NCBI RefSeq assembly: GCF_949628265.1 | Contig: NC_088788.1 | Location: 23,546,335 to 23,610,334, forward strand | DNA length: 64,000 nt | Direction: 5' to 3' | Source: Cloeon dipterum | Lineage: Eukaryota > Arthropoda > Insecta > Ephemeroptera > Baetidae | Shown here: positions 49,601 to 62,956 of the stretch, piece by piece | Layout of the letters: every line of letters begins with the position of its first letter | Position numbering within the stretch: the first letter of the stretch is position 1 | Made by a program: the position numbers and the translations under genes | Notes under the pieces: generated by a model | Seen by the model: the letters and a program-made list of their open reading frames with translations, nothing else | What the model was told of the DNA's origin: nothing | Databases searched by the model: none

Positions 49601-52600
49601 GGTTTCAATAGATATGCAGATATCCAAAATAATTTTACGACGGCAAAGAACAAAATTAATAGTACGCATTATTCCATTTTCTCGGAATGGACTTGGAAAC
49701 GAATCACGCGGAGTCGAATCATTAATAAAACGGGGCTTTGCTGCTTTTGCAAGGAATTGTGCGGGATGTGAATTACCAATATTCAGCTCGTCTGCGGAGT
49801 GGAAAATCGGGAAAATCTCTCTTTTCCGATACCGAGTGCGGATTACACAGTGGTGTCCACCTGCACACACATTCAGTTTCCCATCATCATTTTTCTTTCC
49901 GGTCGATACGCACCACGTCCAGGCCGCAATTGTGGGCGCGAACACATTTTCGCAAGGCGACGTTGGGCCGCCGGGCACAGTCCGAAATGCTGCGTGTGAC
50001 GTCAACGCGATTTTGCCGAATTCGCTAATATACCATTTTCGTCCAGATCGATAAGCGAGATTTACTTTCGGCTCAATCTGTAAAGCGCACAGATCTCAGC
50101 TGAATATGTGTCAACAACGCAAATCAGGCCTTTTGGACGGTTGCAATGCGAAAGCTTATGCCAACTGCCAACGCCCGGAATCAGATGGGACTGCCAGATG
50201 ACAAGTTCTCCTGGATGAGTAATATTGACTCTAGATATAAAATAAAAGGGAGCAGTTCGTTGATAAACGCGGGGAGGGAAGTTTTAAAACACGTATACGC
50301 ACAAATGAAAAGAAAATTTAAAATTGTAATAAATATTAACTATGGCAAAAACAAGGTGGCTACGTAAATTAGTTCATTACTTCATTATTGGTCAACAAAA
50401 TTCAATGTTTACTTGTACAACAAAAAATTTGATAGGACAAAGAAATAAATTGTTCGCGTTTCTTACTACTAACTGGTTGTTTTGGAAGTGGAAAATTGAT
50501 ACTGCCGGCAAGAGGCCAAGAGGAGTCTCATAACAATATTCTCATCAATTCAAACACAGAAAATCAATCAGGCACTGTCCAAGCAGGGAGCGCCATTAAA
50601 TTCTTCATGTCCAAACGAAGTATAAATTTTGAAGGGATAAAAAGTCAAGAATAGCACTCAACTATCTTCATTATATAGAATTATAAAATTGAAATATAGT
50701 TATTGAATTAAAATAAATATTTTATCAAACAATTCAAAGTTAATTTTAAATCGTAGAATGGCAAGTCGGAATTTGGACGCAGGTCAAATAAGTTTTTTTA
50801 GGGTTTTTTAATTGCTGAGCATTCAGCTCAAAAGCTAAGCTGGGGTATGTAATGCTTGTATTAGAAAAACTGCGCGATTACTACCGATCTTCGTTACTTG
50901 GCTCCTCAAACTCATAGGATTTTTCGTGATTTACTCACAGAATTTTACATCCCAATTAAGATACAGGAGCTGTCTGGCATAGCCTTGTCTTCCAGAATTT
51001 TCAACATCTGTCCCATCTATTCAAATAATCAGCCTCTATCTGCCGTGGTTTCGTGATTTATTCTGCACTGTTAGTTTCCCTGAGTTTTCAAAGTTTAAAT
51101 TCATACTGTTGATTAATGAAGAAAGTTAAACACAGAATAGCATGAATGTGAAATAAAGTTCGTAAAAGTTGCGTATTTTAAAGATGGAATTCACTTCAGG
51201 GCACTTTTCATTAAGATAATGTCTTATAGCTCATTAATAATTCTCGGAATTCAACGGTTCTAAAAGTTCTAAAAAATCATTGCAACTAAAACGACTGCAA
51301 CCCTGAGCTTTTGAGTTCACTTCAAGTGAGATTTAAATTAAAAAATTTCATTGCATTTTAATGAGCTAACGTTTTAAACAGCAAATCTGGGCTGCGTTTG
51401 AATTTGTACATCTGGCAATCACGCTATAGCGAGAGTAGCAGAGGAAACCAAAATACGTACGAGCAGACGACCGCAAATTGGCGCACAGAGAGCGAATTAG
51501 CGTTCCACTGGTATCGACTATCATTTCGAGGCAGAACCAATTATGATTTTTCGCCGTTTTTTGCCGCGGATGAATAAATTAGTGCGGGCTTAGCTCCTCG
51601 GGCCCTTTCTTCGCCACAAAGTAGTTCTAGAAAAAAGCAGCTAAAAATCAAAGCTGCAGAAAGGAAATTTCTCTCTTGTCTCGGCAAATATTTATTTTCC
51701 GGCTCGCTCACACTCCGGCTGGAAATGAGCTAACTAGCTAGCTCTTGACTGTGTCTTTAATAATGTAATACGTGGTGCATGCAAAGAAGTCAACAAAACA
51801 GCGACTTGCAAGATCCGCGCCAGCGATAAAAAGAGGCATTATTATGTATTTCGTCGGAAGAATAAACACACAAAAAGTTGGATTTTTTTATCGATTGTGC
51901 GGTCCTTTGTGTTTGTGGATGTTCAAGTAAAAGGCGGCGGTGTGTGTTATTATATCGTGTTCCCAGAGGAGTTTAGCGAGTGGAAAAAAAGAAGTTGCGA
52001 GTCTGTATTAAATATTTCATGGGCCGCCCTTGAAAACGTAAAAATACACTTACACTCAGTGAGCAGCCGGAGGAAAATCCGCCGTCTCCCACACTCACTC
52101 GCACAAGCTGCGAGCCCACCCCTTGTTTTGCAGAGCCACCCCACGGAGGTGCGGAGGCGCTGTTGAGGGTGGATCAATAATCCAAGACCCTCCTCACCCC
52201 GGCCAGCGGCGGCTTTCCCACTTCGTGCCTCGACCGGCGCCCTTCCCGACACCGGCGAGGGCCCCCAGGGGCGGGGCTCCCGACCTCTGGGGCACCTGAC
52301 TCGGCCTCCCGGAAGCCCAAAAACACCCGCGGGCCTAGTTAGCCCTTGAAATTGAGGCTCGTTAAACATCGAGTTCGCTCGAGACCTTCGCCGAAATCGT
52401 CCAAAAATTAGTCCAAAAAGTGTCCGGAGAGCGAAAAGGGCCTCACGAGACCCCGCTTACCTTGCTTTTCGATCCGAGTCGACGGCCTTTAAAGGAAGTA
52501 GCCCTTTGTGCAGCTTTACGTGTGTCTGGTCCAGTGACAGCTCCTCGATTCTTTCTTTCCTTCCCCGCTTGCTGCTGCTGCTGCACCCTCTCGCTGAACG

Positions 52601-53127
52601 CGGTGTCGCGGCCGTGGCTGCCAGATTCACGCTGCAGATGGCAGCACCACCGAGTCTCCTGCTCGGCAAGATTGACGACAAACGCGCCTCAGCAAAATTA
52701 AAGCAAACACTAGGATGGGATTTTAGGCCATAGGTGGCAGCATTCCCGCGTTTGGGCTCGTTGACACGACCAGCGCGCCTCTTCAGGGAGAAATGCGTAT
52801 GCAACGCAGGTAGCCAACGACGACCATCATAACAAGAGGAAACGCCTTTCTTTCGCGGCCGCAGTGTTCTTCGTATTTTGGTCGAATTCGGCAGCGAATC
52901 ATTGTCTGCACACACGAATCGGTCGACGCAAGCCGAGCGGACGGCCAAACACGCCCTTTCTGGCCGCAACCGTCGTCCGACTCGCAGGTAGGGGCCTCCC
53001 TCTGGAAGGTGCCGCGGGCCGACCTTGTTTTCCGTCGGTCCCTGTGCCACCGAACTTGCGTGCCTCACGCTCACTGTCCGCTCCTTCGCAGGCCATTCAA
53101 TGAGCTAAGCTGGGTTCGGCCGAGGAA
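40682..53127. other. 12.4-kb gene-free interval between TTYH and USP
   Basis: This lies between the divergent first coding exons of TTYH (minus) and the USP gene (plus). No conserved coding exon was recognised. Many open frames of 60-150 codons occur in GC-richer patches (43300-43670, 45600-46300, 47000-48400, 49550-50050, 51900-53100). They overlap antisense frames of similar length and resemble no known protein. Both flanking genes show acceptor-like sequence just before their start codons, so 5' UTR exons and promoters of one or both should lie here. TATAAAAG at 46311-46318 is followed at 46537 by a GTAAGTG donor; TATATAAAAG is at 48125-48134. From about 52000 the DNA is CpG-rich up to the USP start, suggesting a promoter region. 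Confidence 0.55.
53091..53127 (+). promoter_or_regulatory. USP 5' leader with acceptor and two-codon uORF
   Basis: CTCCTTCGCAG just before 53091 is a good splice acceptor, implying an upstream 5' UTR exon. The first ATG afterwards (53100-53102) is followed by AGC and TAA (53106-53108), a two-codon uORF. It ends 19 nt before the ATG at 53128 that opens the USP protein. Confidence 0.55.
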
Positions 53128-56100
53128 ATGAGCAGCTCGGCGCGGGCTGAGGGCCTCCGCCGGGCCTTCACCCTGCCGAGGGGCGCGCGAAAGCTGTTTC
53201 GCCGCCCCTCGATCCGCCGCCTCTTCACCAGGGTAGTGCAGCATGTGAACGGCTTCAAGCAACCGCACAAGGATCGCATCGTGTACGCACCGCCTCCGAG
53301 GGACCGCGTGCCGGGGGTGACCGGCCTCCGCAACCAGGGCAACACGTGTTTCATCAACGCCGTGCTGCAGTGCCTGAGCCACACCGACCTGCTGGCCGAG
53401 TACCTAGTGCTCGGCAACTACAAAGCCGACATCCGCAAGTCAAAGGGCGAGCTGACCGAGCAGCTGGCCGCTCTTCTCAGGGCCGTCTGGTCCGGACAGT
53501 ACGCCCCGGAGCTGTCCAGCAGCTTCAAAGCCGCGGTGGACAAGTACGGCAGCCAGTACCGCGGCGCCAATCAGCACGACGCCCAGGAGTTTCTACTCTG
53601 GCTGCTGGACAAGGTGCATGAGGACCTCAACACGGCCACCAAGAAGAAGTACAAGGCCATAAAGGTGAGTGCTTCGGGGATTATCTCGATCCGGCCACCG
53701 TTCAAGGCCGTCCTGCCTGACAGATAGGCGCAATAGCTGTGTCAATTAGCATGTCACCCGCTCAGCTGCTTTCGTTTTGCACTAATCACATGATCAAATA
53801 ATGAGCCCGCGAGGCTGATTGAGTTCTTCTAAGATACATGGCTCATTCAGACAACTTTGTGGAAAACTTGGTTGAATCTTTGGAGTGCGGTGTCGATTAA
53901 CGTGGTTTTAATTCTGTCAAGTACTGCGATTTCTCATGTCGAGATAACCCTTAAGTAACTTGTTTATTAGGTGATAAAATTAATTACGAAGCTGATTTAT
54001 GAAATCTTGGACTTCTTGATAGCTGTTTAATTTTGATTCAAATAATTATCAGCTGCCGCCTTTTTTGTTTTATTTAATGCGGGTTACGGTCTCGGAAAAT
54101 TTTAAAATGATGACTATTGATTGGGAAATTAGGAGAATGAAGAGTAATAATTTTTACCGATTTTGGGCTCATCTAATGTTGAACAAGCCTTGAAAAAATG
54201 AACTATGTTATTCTGCTATACATGCTCAAAGCTTTTTTGATTAGTCAGTCCAATGCTTATTGACGCATTTCCTATCGGCCAACGCTGGCGAGGTTGAGTC
54301 ATTATAAAGCCACTTTGAATTTACACCCCTCTTGGGAAAGACCGCGATAATCCAACCAGCAGTGCGTTTGCTCGAAATCCTAACACTGCAAAAGTGACAC
54401 GAGAGGCATAAGTCAGTTCTGTCGATTACCAATGACGACCATTGTCTCCGGTGGGCTGGCATAAAAGTGCACCGAATCGACGGCATTGACCCAATTAAAT
54501 GGCACGCAACAGCGCCCGCGTCGGCGAAGCAACACGCGTCCGTTCGTCTATTCGTCTCGCGCTGCTTTTGCAACATCTTAATTATCTGTTCGCTCCTCGT
54601 GTGCGGACGCCGGCAATTTGCATCGTTGCGATTTAAAGAGCCGGCTGCCCTTCCATTTCCTCCTGCTGCTGCTGCTGGGTCGGCATCGGCAGGCGGGTGA
54701 GGCCATTTTGGTCCTCGCGCTGCTTTCGCTCTCGTCAGCACGGGCCGGTCGCGGCCACCGCGAGCAAACAGTGCAATTAGCGCCGTCCGCGCCACCATTC
54801 ATTGACCGGCCGAACACTTGACCGTTTCGCTCGCAACCCCCACGTGCGCGGCCGAGCAGAAAAGGGTTGTTCAGCTGGGCCTGACGTGTCCCGTGGCCCA
54901 CTTTGCCCCACCACTCGCGAACGTCGCCTGACGCTCAGCGCGAGCAGATAACGGCACTTACGGAGCCTCCTCTAATTAAATCATAAACAATGAGGGCTTA
55001 CGAAACAAACACAACGCGCTTGATAAATTTGACTATTCGGTTACACACATGCACGCCGATGGTGCACTTGCTTCGATTATGAGTAAAAATAACATCTAAG
55101 TTGAGCAAATGTGGGGCCAAAAGTACTGTTGAAGGTAGATTTTCATGTCCCCCACTTCAGCCTCAATTGATTAATTTAAAACGTTTACAAATAACATTTA
55201 TATCCAATTCTTCACTCTCATTTAAATTTTGGTGTTGCTCTTTACTATCAAATAAAGAAAATGATTTTTCATGCCAGACTGAATGATAAATACCGTACAT
55301 TTTATTTCGATCTCTCGACGCTCGCTCTCTGTCTCTCCCATCGCCTTTTTGAGTTTTAATTAATTCCACTCATAAGCTGTCTGTCGTCTAAGAGTGAAAA
55401 CTGCTTTTCGTCTGTCGCTGGGCCTTGTCCGCTTCAGTTCTGCGAATTTCGCTGGAGTCAGCATGTTGAATCGCACGTCGTGCAGTATCGGCTTTTATGG
55501 GAAAGATTAGGCAACCCCAATTTCTCGGCAACTTTACGACGGGAACAAATTGTAAAAATTCTGATGAAGTGACCAGTTTGTCCTAAATTCTTTCAAGTTG
55601 CGTTATGTTTATTTTAATACCTTCATATACATTTCACATGCAATGATATGGCTAAAAATTTTGCTATGTCAAGAATCATAATCGGAATTTGGTGAGAAAC
55701 CTCGCTCTGAATTATACTAAAAAACAATAGTGGCGAGACGAATCAACCGACGAAAATCAGACAGATCGTTCTTTGATTTCATGTCTCCTGCACGGTCACA
55801 TAGTTCAAATATGTAATTTTAAATTATTTGATTTTCACGATGCCCTCTAAACTTTCGTTTCCTTAACGTTTAGAGCTATATTTGGGTACTTGCTTTCCAC
55901 TGATTTGAAGTTAAACCAGTTTTAACTTTGATGCATATATAACATATCATAAGTGGAGTCTTCGTACAAACGAACGCGCTCTACTTATTGTTCAGTTTTT
56001 CCCCGTGTTGAATAACGAATAAGCTCTCAAGTTAATGCTGACTCTCTTTCAACTTGAGAAGATGCATAGCAGCACCCGCCTTGCCTAACCACACTTTCCG

Positions 56101-59100
56101 TAGTTCTGTCAAATATTGACGTTCAAACTGTGCGCCGTGGTGCGCCCATGTTATCCGTTCGCGGTGTTATTGGGACCCGGGTTTCAGCATTCATGCTAGT
56201 GCAGTGCGCACCCTTCCCGGTCCTCGAACAGGGATAAAAAGAGCAAAAAAAATTTACTGTCTACTAAATTTTGATTTTGTGTATTAATATGCTCATTTAT
56301 AAATTACAAAATCTGTCATATTAGAATATATACGCAAACAATGGCTACATTGTAGGGAAAAATTATTAAAATGCTTTCTTTCATAATTTTGAGAAAGTAG
56401 CTGTGTAATGCAATCGTTTTTATGAGTCATTTATTTACGCCGTTTTGCTAACTTTTTATTTACAATTTACAAACAAACTATAGCACGTTGGCCATAAACT
56501 TAAAGCATAATATAATTTATTACAGTGAATCCGAGCATAATATAATATGGTGGCTAATGAAAGCAGTTAGTTAAGCTAAAAACATGCTATGAAATATTGC
56601 AACAAAACTATTACTTTTTTTCTCAAAAACAACTCTTCGTATTTATTAAATTTAGTTGTTAAAATTTGAATGGCAAAAAGTAACCGAGAGTTACGCAAAT
56701 ATTGTTGAAAATACAAACATTTCCTGCTTATGAACGTCAGTGGTAATATTTTCGAATGGTCGGTGCACTACATGCACAAAGTGATTGCTCACTTCCTTTG
56801 TATGCGAACCGATTTTCCTCGTCGCTCACAAGCTCAGGAATTAGCATTCTTGTCAATGAGTGCAAGCTCTAGGATTCATTACCCCGACATTTTTTCTACG
56901 CCGCAAATGATTCAAGGCAAGACTGTGCAGGTGTCAGTGGAGCTAATGACTAGCCGCGTGTTTCGCAGATTGCTGTAGTTCTAAAAATAAAACGCCCACA
57001 ATGGTTCACTCACAGCGGAAATTTCATGCACGACGGGCTCTTCTAGCCGATTTTTTCTTTCTTTCTCGACCACGCTCACGCAGCTTTTCATGTAATATTT
57101 TGCGAGTTTGCATGCACATGCAGTCGTGGAAACGCCGCTTACAAAATGTGCTCCCTTTTTAGCACGCCGGCGTCTGAGTGGGTTGCATAACAAGCCATGT
57201 AATATGTTCATGAAGTGAACACTCGGCTGCCCTTATGTAATGTAACCGGAGAGGCTCCGACCGACGCCAGATCTAAATTTACGCAGTGGGAATTTTTCTC
57301 ACAAGCAGCACTTTTTCAATTTGTCACGCAGAATTTTCTCAGGCGCGCAGTCAGCTTTTTAAAAACGAAAACTGAGGGTTTTCCGCGCGGCAAAAGGACC
57401 AAATGGAGGCAAGGATTTTTTTTACGGCACGGTAGTCTCAAAGCAAACACGAGTTTTTGTTTTAAGCCAAGCACAAACACAAATGTTGATTCTGAGATTT
57501 GCTCAGGATTAGTTTTGCATTGCGTAGTTCATCGTTCACTTGTTATGATGCACTTGACCCAACATTGAACCTGAAACCGGCGCCAGGACTGAGAAGCTTT
57601 ATTAAAAGAGCAGAGAGGCCAAACTAGTCTAATCTCTGTTTACTTCGCGTGAACGCTTACCCTTTTTGTAACGATCGTGCTTGAATGTTCATGACCATAA
57701 ATTAAGATACTCTCTTTAAAATAATAAAGTGCTCAGCCAACCAAAAGAAGTTGTAGTAACAAATTTTCAAATTATAGAATGTTATCAAAGAATTTGTAGA
57801 TTTAGTACGCAAATTGGTCTGCACGGTTCCCGGATTGTAGATTAAAGTCTTAATTGCTCAGCTAACTAGTTGAATAATGTATAGCTCATGATCCGACTGA
57901 TAAACTAAATTATCTTCATCGATATCTTTTTATATTAGAGCAAGAGTAATTAAAAAAAATCGATTTGCAGAACTCGTTTGGAAGACCAGACGCGATCGTG
58001 GCTGAAGAAACGCTGGCGAACCACAAGCGGTGCAACAACAGCTTCGTGCACTCGCTGTTCCAGGCGCAGTTCCGCTCGTCGCTGACGTGCCCCAAGTGCC
58101 AACGCCAGAGCAACACGTTCGACCCGTTCCTCTGCGTGTCCATCCCCGTGCCGCAGGACCAAAGCAAGCCGCAGTTTGTTTCGGTCGTCTACCTTTCGCA
58201 GCAGCCGCGTCAAGTGCGCATAGGCCTCTCGATGCCCGTCGACGCCGAGGTTAAGGAACTCAGAGAGCAGCTCGCGTCCGACACGGGCATCTCCGAAACC
58301 TACATGCTGCTCACTGAGGTCGACAATCAGGGCTTCGCCAGGACGCTATCAGGTGCAGAATCGTTTCTTTGTTCAAGATTTTTAGAAATTAAAATATCAA
58401 AATACCTGTAGGAGTAGGTGTCGGTTGAATGAAACACGACAACTCTACTTCTTCTTTTCACAAAATCAACAAAGGGTCTTGATATCTGGTGTTGGAACTT
58501 CCTTGCACAACTTGGAGTTTGTTTGAATTATATTTACACTGCACACTGTTATATTAATCGAAATGAAATTCAATTGCATAATTTATGCACTTATAAATCT
58601 TGTAATCTTTGAGAAAAATGAATGCCAGAAATAACATGAGCCCCATGAGGAGTTAAATTATTATTTAGATAGATAATCAGTCCGTTGGCCTCTCAATGGT
58701 GTTATTGGGACTAAGTGAGCTCATAGCCCACGGGATGTGCTGAGCAGAGGTTGAAAAATAAAATGAGTCTATATTTATTGTTAGAATTTTATTTTATAGT
58801 ATATTATTACATCAAAAAATTATGATAGTAATTTTTCACTTAGTTAGAATAATTGATTAAAGCCGTTTTGGAAACAAATGTTCTGGAACTTAAACTTATA
58901 GAAATTTTTAGTACCAAGCATTGGGGAAAATCACTACATACCCTTGTGATCTTGTGACATTTTTAGCCCTCAAAATTTTTTGTATATTCTCTTTTAATTG
59001 GAAACTATGCTTCCAATATCAATCCCAACTGGTTGAAAATATTTGTATGAAAAAGAAAATCTTGATTTAGACATCAGTGTCCAGTTTGAATCTTGAAAGT

Positions 59101-62100
59101 CTGTCTATTGAACGTTGTCATTGAGGCTAAACAATTTTTTCTCTCTTTTAGATTTGCAGGGCAGCAGGGAATCGTCTGAGACAGACCCGCTGTACTGTAT
59201 TGAATTGCCGCAGCTAAAAGATGCCAGTGAAGAGAGTGGCGCATATGTCCTGCTCGTGTGGATAAATGTGCTGCAAGAGGAGGAGGGCAAATTGAAACGG
59301 TTTGGCAGCCCCTACACGATGCAGGTTAGCCGGGAGACGTCGTACAACGATCTGCAGAAGCTGATCCTGAAGGAGATGCACCCCATCCTGCACGACGACA
59401 TTCTCACCAACGCGCAGGAGGTGCCCCTCTTCAGGATGCGAGTGGCCGAGGCAGGCCTTCCTGCCGGCACCTACCTCGACTTCTCGCTCGACCACCCTCT
59501 CTACATGGAGGCCGTTGACCAGGCCCTAGCGCTGTGCCCTGAGGACGGAGGCCCCGCCAACCTCAAGCTTGTCCTCGAGTGGGAACCCAAGGCGAAAGAA
59601 AGGTATTAAGATTTTACTCTAGGTTTGTTTAGAACTGTTTATGAAGCCTAATCTAGACGAGAAGAAGAAATGGTTCTAAATCTTGGCAATATGATTTTCT
59701 TTTTCCTGCAAATTAGTCAACTCTATATTTACTATCAATTTTGCCAGTGCTTAAAAAGCTATTGTTTAAAAAACATCTCATATCTGAACAAGTAGTCAAT
59801 CATGCAACCGCTGATATAATGCAACGTCTAAATTTTGTGATTACTTTTTTTCTTGTTGAATAAACTTTGCCACTCAGATGATGAGTTGGGAGGATTGATT
59901 GACCTTGCCCTAGAGTTGTAAATCAATGAAATTTAATGAACGTGAACGAAAAGAATAGTTCAGAATAATGCTGACAAAGGGAATGCAGTGGCACAATCTA
60001 TTAAAAACTCATTCATAATTTTTACAATAGCCAGTCTGTCATATCAATTGCCTCTTCATCATTCAGTCATTCATTCACCTCGAGAAGTCTATTGTAGCAA
60101 ATAATTAATACCCAGCTTTTTTAGTAGAGACCTCCAAATTAATTATGACTCCACTTAATCGTAATAAAATGTTTGCAGTGTGATTGCTGATGATAGTGAG
60201 CAAGAAGAGGAGCTGGCCAGTGTGAAAGAACTGAAAAGCCACTCCGAAGAGTCAAGAACGGCAACTTTAGAAGAGTGTTTCAAGGTAGCGAGTGCGATTG
60301 TCTATTTTTATCCTTTGAACTTCATTTCATCTTTCACAGCTGTATACACAAGATGAGGTGCTGGGGCCTGAAGATGCTTGGCATTGTCCCTATTGCAACC
60401 GAAAACAGGAGGTGGTGAAGAAACTAGGCCTCTGGTCATTACCCGACATTCTAATAATCCATCTCAAGAGATTCCGCCAGGTATTCTAGTTTCTTTATTA
60501 GTTTCTCTTTGTTATATGAATGACACGATTTTTTTTATTACATTCTGCTTGTAAATGTCAATATATTAAAATAACGATTGCTAAGATTTTGGTTAGCAGC
60601 TAAATCTGAAATTTTCTGCAATTAAAAAACTTCATTTAATAATTTCAGTCACCAAAGAGTCGAGCGCCATCGAAACTGAGCACGATGGTTGAGTTTCCTC
60701 TGTTCGGCTTTGACATGTCACCTCATGTTGCGAATCGTCCTGACGGCGCCGTGCCTAATGGTGTTGGCTGGTCGCCGTGGAAACGACCAAGAAGACAGTC
60801 CAACGCCCGCGATGACAACGTCTACGACTTGTACGCTGTCTGCAACCACCACGGACATGACGTTCAAGGGGGCCACTACACTGGTGAGAGCTCTGTGATC
60901 TCAAAGCTCTTGGCTTCTCTTACTAAATGCGGCCAATTTTAAGCCTATTGCCGCAACCCATATGATGGCCAGTGGTACGCATTTGACGACGCCAAAGTCG
61001 AGGGCCTGGAGGAGGAAAACGTTGTCACCTCATCAGCCTACATTCTCTTCTATCAGCACCGTAGTCTATCCGGTAGTCCTTGCTCATCCTCTGCTTCCAC
61101 CTCTTCATCTTCAGAGCATTGGGTCTGCCGCATTCCCGCATTTGATGCACCTGCAAAGTCGCCAGGTATGTCATGTTTGGCTTAGAATTAGAACAGGGCT
61201 GGGATTTTCACAAAATTTAATTTCTTTAAGATTTCAGACAAATTAAATCGCTTTGCCTACTTTCCTAGTATTTTTGACTGAATATATCACATTTAAGATT
61301 GAAGGTTGATTTAAGGTTGAATTTTGTAATGCTTCAAACGATTTTTAGATTCAAAATATTAGTCAATAACGCAGTTTCATTGGAAAAATTGAGATTATTT
61401 TATGGTATACGTTGGCTTACAACGTAAACCAATTTAAGAGGAGATATTCCCAACTCTGGCTAAGCATAGTTTCAAGTTTGTTTTGTTTTCTCTCTATTTA
61501 AAAAGGATAAATCGTTAAATAGTATTAATTTTATGGGGAAGCTGACTTCCCGTTAAATCTAGTTTTGTCTTTTATCCCTGCATAAAACTTAGTGAGTGGT
61601 GAATCAATACAACTTTATGACACTGCCGTAACAGAGTTCCGCCCTTGACAGCATGATTAGCTTTTTCCTGGAAAATCCAACATAACTGCAGGTATCATAA
61701 ACTTAGTATTGATTTCTCGCTATTGTAGTTAAGTCCCAACAAACCCGCAAGCTTTTTCAAAAAATTGTACTTCACAGGAAATGAGCTTATAACATTAAAA
61801 TAATATTTCATGGAATATTGACATTAGCTGCAAAATCGTAAAGTTTTCAATAGAAACAATAGGCTACAAAAATTTTAAATTTTTTTCTAATGTGGCCAAT
61901 AGAATCTGGAGTATTTGCAATAAAAAAATAAAAAATGATATATGTATGCAACTGTGTTAATATTTTGTGAATGAATCATAAAACAGTGACTCTTAACTAA
62001 CCGCATTGCCTGTTTGTTTCAGCTGAAACTCCAGTCGAGGAAGCGCCCCCGTTCCAGAGGAATTCGCGAGGTTATGCAACCCTCCCATCGAGTCAAAGTG

Positions 62101-62183
62101 TTGCAGCAGCGGCGCCTGTTGCGGCAGAAAAGGACCACCACTCGGATGACGAGGTGGAGGTGGTGGCCGAGTCGAGCGTTTGA
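53128..62183 (+). CDS. USP31/USP43: Ubiquitin carboxyl-terminal hydrolase, USP31/USP43 type
   Basis: Cysteine protease that removes ubiquitin from substrates. Eight exons: 53128-53664, 57971-58352, 59152-59602, 60179-60284, 60340-60480, 60649-60883, 60944-61165, 62023-62183, totalling 2235 nt (744 residues). The Cys box GLRNQGNTCFINAVLQCLS has catalytic Cys74, and QHDAQEFLLWLLD follows. The zinc-ribbon halves are CPKC (219-222) and CPYC (508-511). The His box is GGHYTAYCRNPYDGQWYAFDD, with His615 and the acid at Asp632. A ubiquitin-like insert lies between the ribbon halves. All catalytic residues are present. The basic N-terminus (RKLFRRPSIRRLF) and the box sequences match USP31/USP43. The C-terminal tail is about 100 residues, far shorter than in human USP31 (about 1350 residues), and ends ESSV, a class I PDZ-ligand pattern. 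A 4.3-kb intron follows exon 1. AATAAA is at 62584-62589. Confidence 0.93.
53665..57970 (+). other. USP intron 1
   Basis: A 4.3-kb intron between the Cys-box exon and the first zinc-ribbon exon. It has a GC-rich patch at about 54300-54950 and AT-rich DNA elsewhere. The SINE-like copy 2 is at 56139-56252. The word AGCATAATATAAT occurs twice near 56500-56550. No additional exon was recognised. Confidence 0.6.
56139..56252 (+). mobile_element. SINE-like element, copy 2
   Basis: This is the plus-strand copy of the element at 36300-36420: starts GGTGCGCCCATG, contains GGGACCCGGGTTTC and AGTGCAGTGCGC, and ends AGGGATAAAAAGAGC plus eight A. Both copies share the same 5' boundary and the same A-tail, suggesting a complete short retroposed unit rather than chance truncation. 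Confidence 0.75.
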
Positions 62184-62956
62184 GACTGTGATTTGTGCCT
62201 TTCTTCATTCCGCGCACTTCCTCGAGAAAGCACTGGACAGTTTTGCATAAATGAAATGATTGTTCGATTGAGCTGGATCATGCAAACTAACTAAGTTGCA
62301 ACATACACATATTTATATACGAATCATGCTGCTGCAAGTGCTCGAATGTAGATTTACAACCGTTTCATTGTATTTTCCTTTTTTGTCAAATGTTAGAAAA
62401 ATGGAGCCAAGGGACCAAAACAATTTATTGAGCAATTTGAAACTTCCGTAAGATCGAAATCGCCACTGATTTTTTAGTAATGACAAGATTGAAATCTGGA
62501 AGAAATTGATTTGTTACCGAGGCTGAGCACCTGCTGTGATTGCCTTTTGTTTGCTTTCATTATTCTGCATGTAATGATAAAACAATAAAAAATCTGCTAT
62601 TTTCAACTCTTATTACAAATCATTTGAATTTTATTTATTAAACTTTGTATTGGAGATGATCCTTTCAGAACATGCTCACTTTTTAATTGCAGATATATAT
62701 AAATAATACATATAATAATAATATATAATACCTAACCATATTTTGGAATTGGGGACAAGCAAGCCTTTCAATGGTTTGAATAGATTTCATTTGCAGCATG
62801 AGCAACGCAAACACCCGTCAATCCGTGCATCAAAACCATCAATTCAACAAAAGCTTGAACGTGTCAATCAAAATGTTTACATTTTCCTTGTCAGTTGAAT
62901 AATTTACGCGTCCATACTGAACGCAAAATCTGGCAACCGCTTAGTCTCGTTTCAGT
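62184..62956. other. USP 3' UTR and spacer before the receptor gene
   Basis: 773 bp containing the USP 3' UTR with AATAAA at 62584-62589, a TA-rich tract at about 62693-62731, and the promoter region of the receptor gene. No conserved element is recognised. Confidence 0.6.

Noticed and set aside
49553-50054. Opposing ORFs of about 150 codons
   Set aside because: Mirror-image open frames without homology; likely chance.
52457-53074. 205-codon minus-strand ORF
   Set aside because: It lies in the CpG-rich USP promoter/leader region and resembles no protein; stop-poor because of GC content.
54241-54798. 185-codon minus-strand ORF in USP intron 1
   Set aside because: Low-complexity, GC-driven frame without homology or splice sites.
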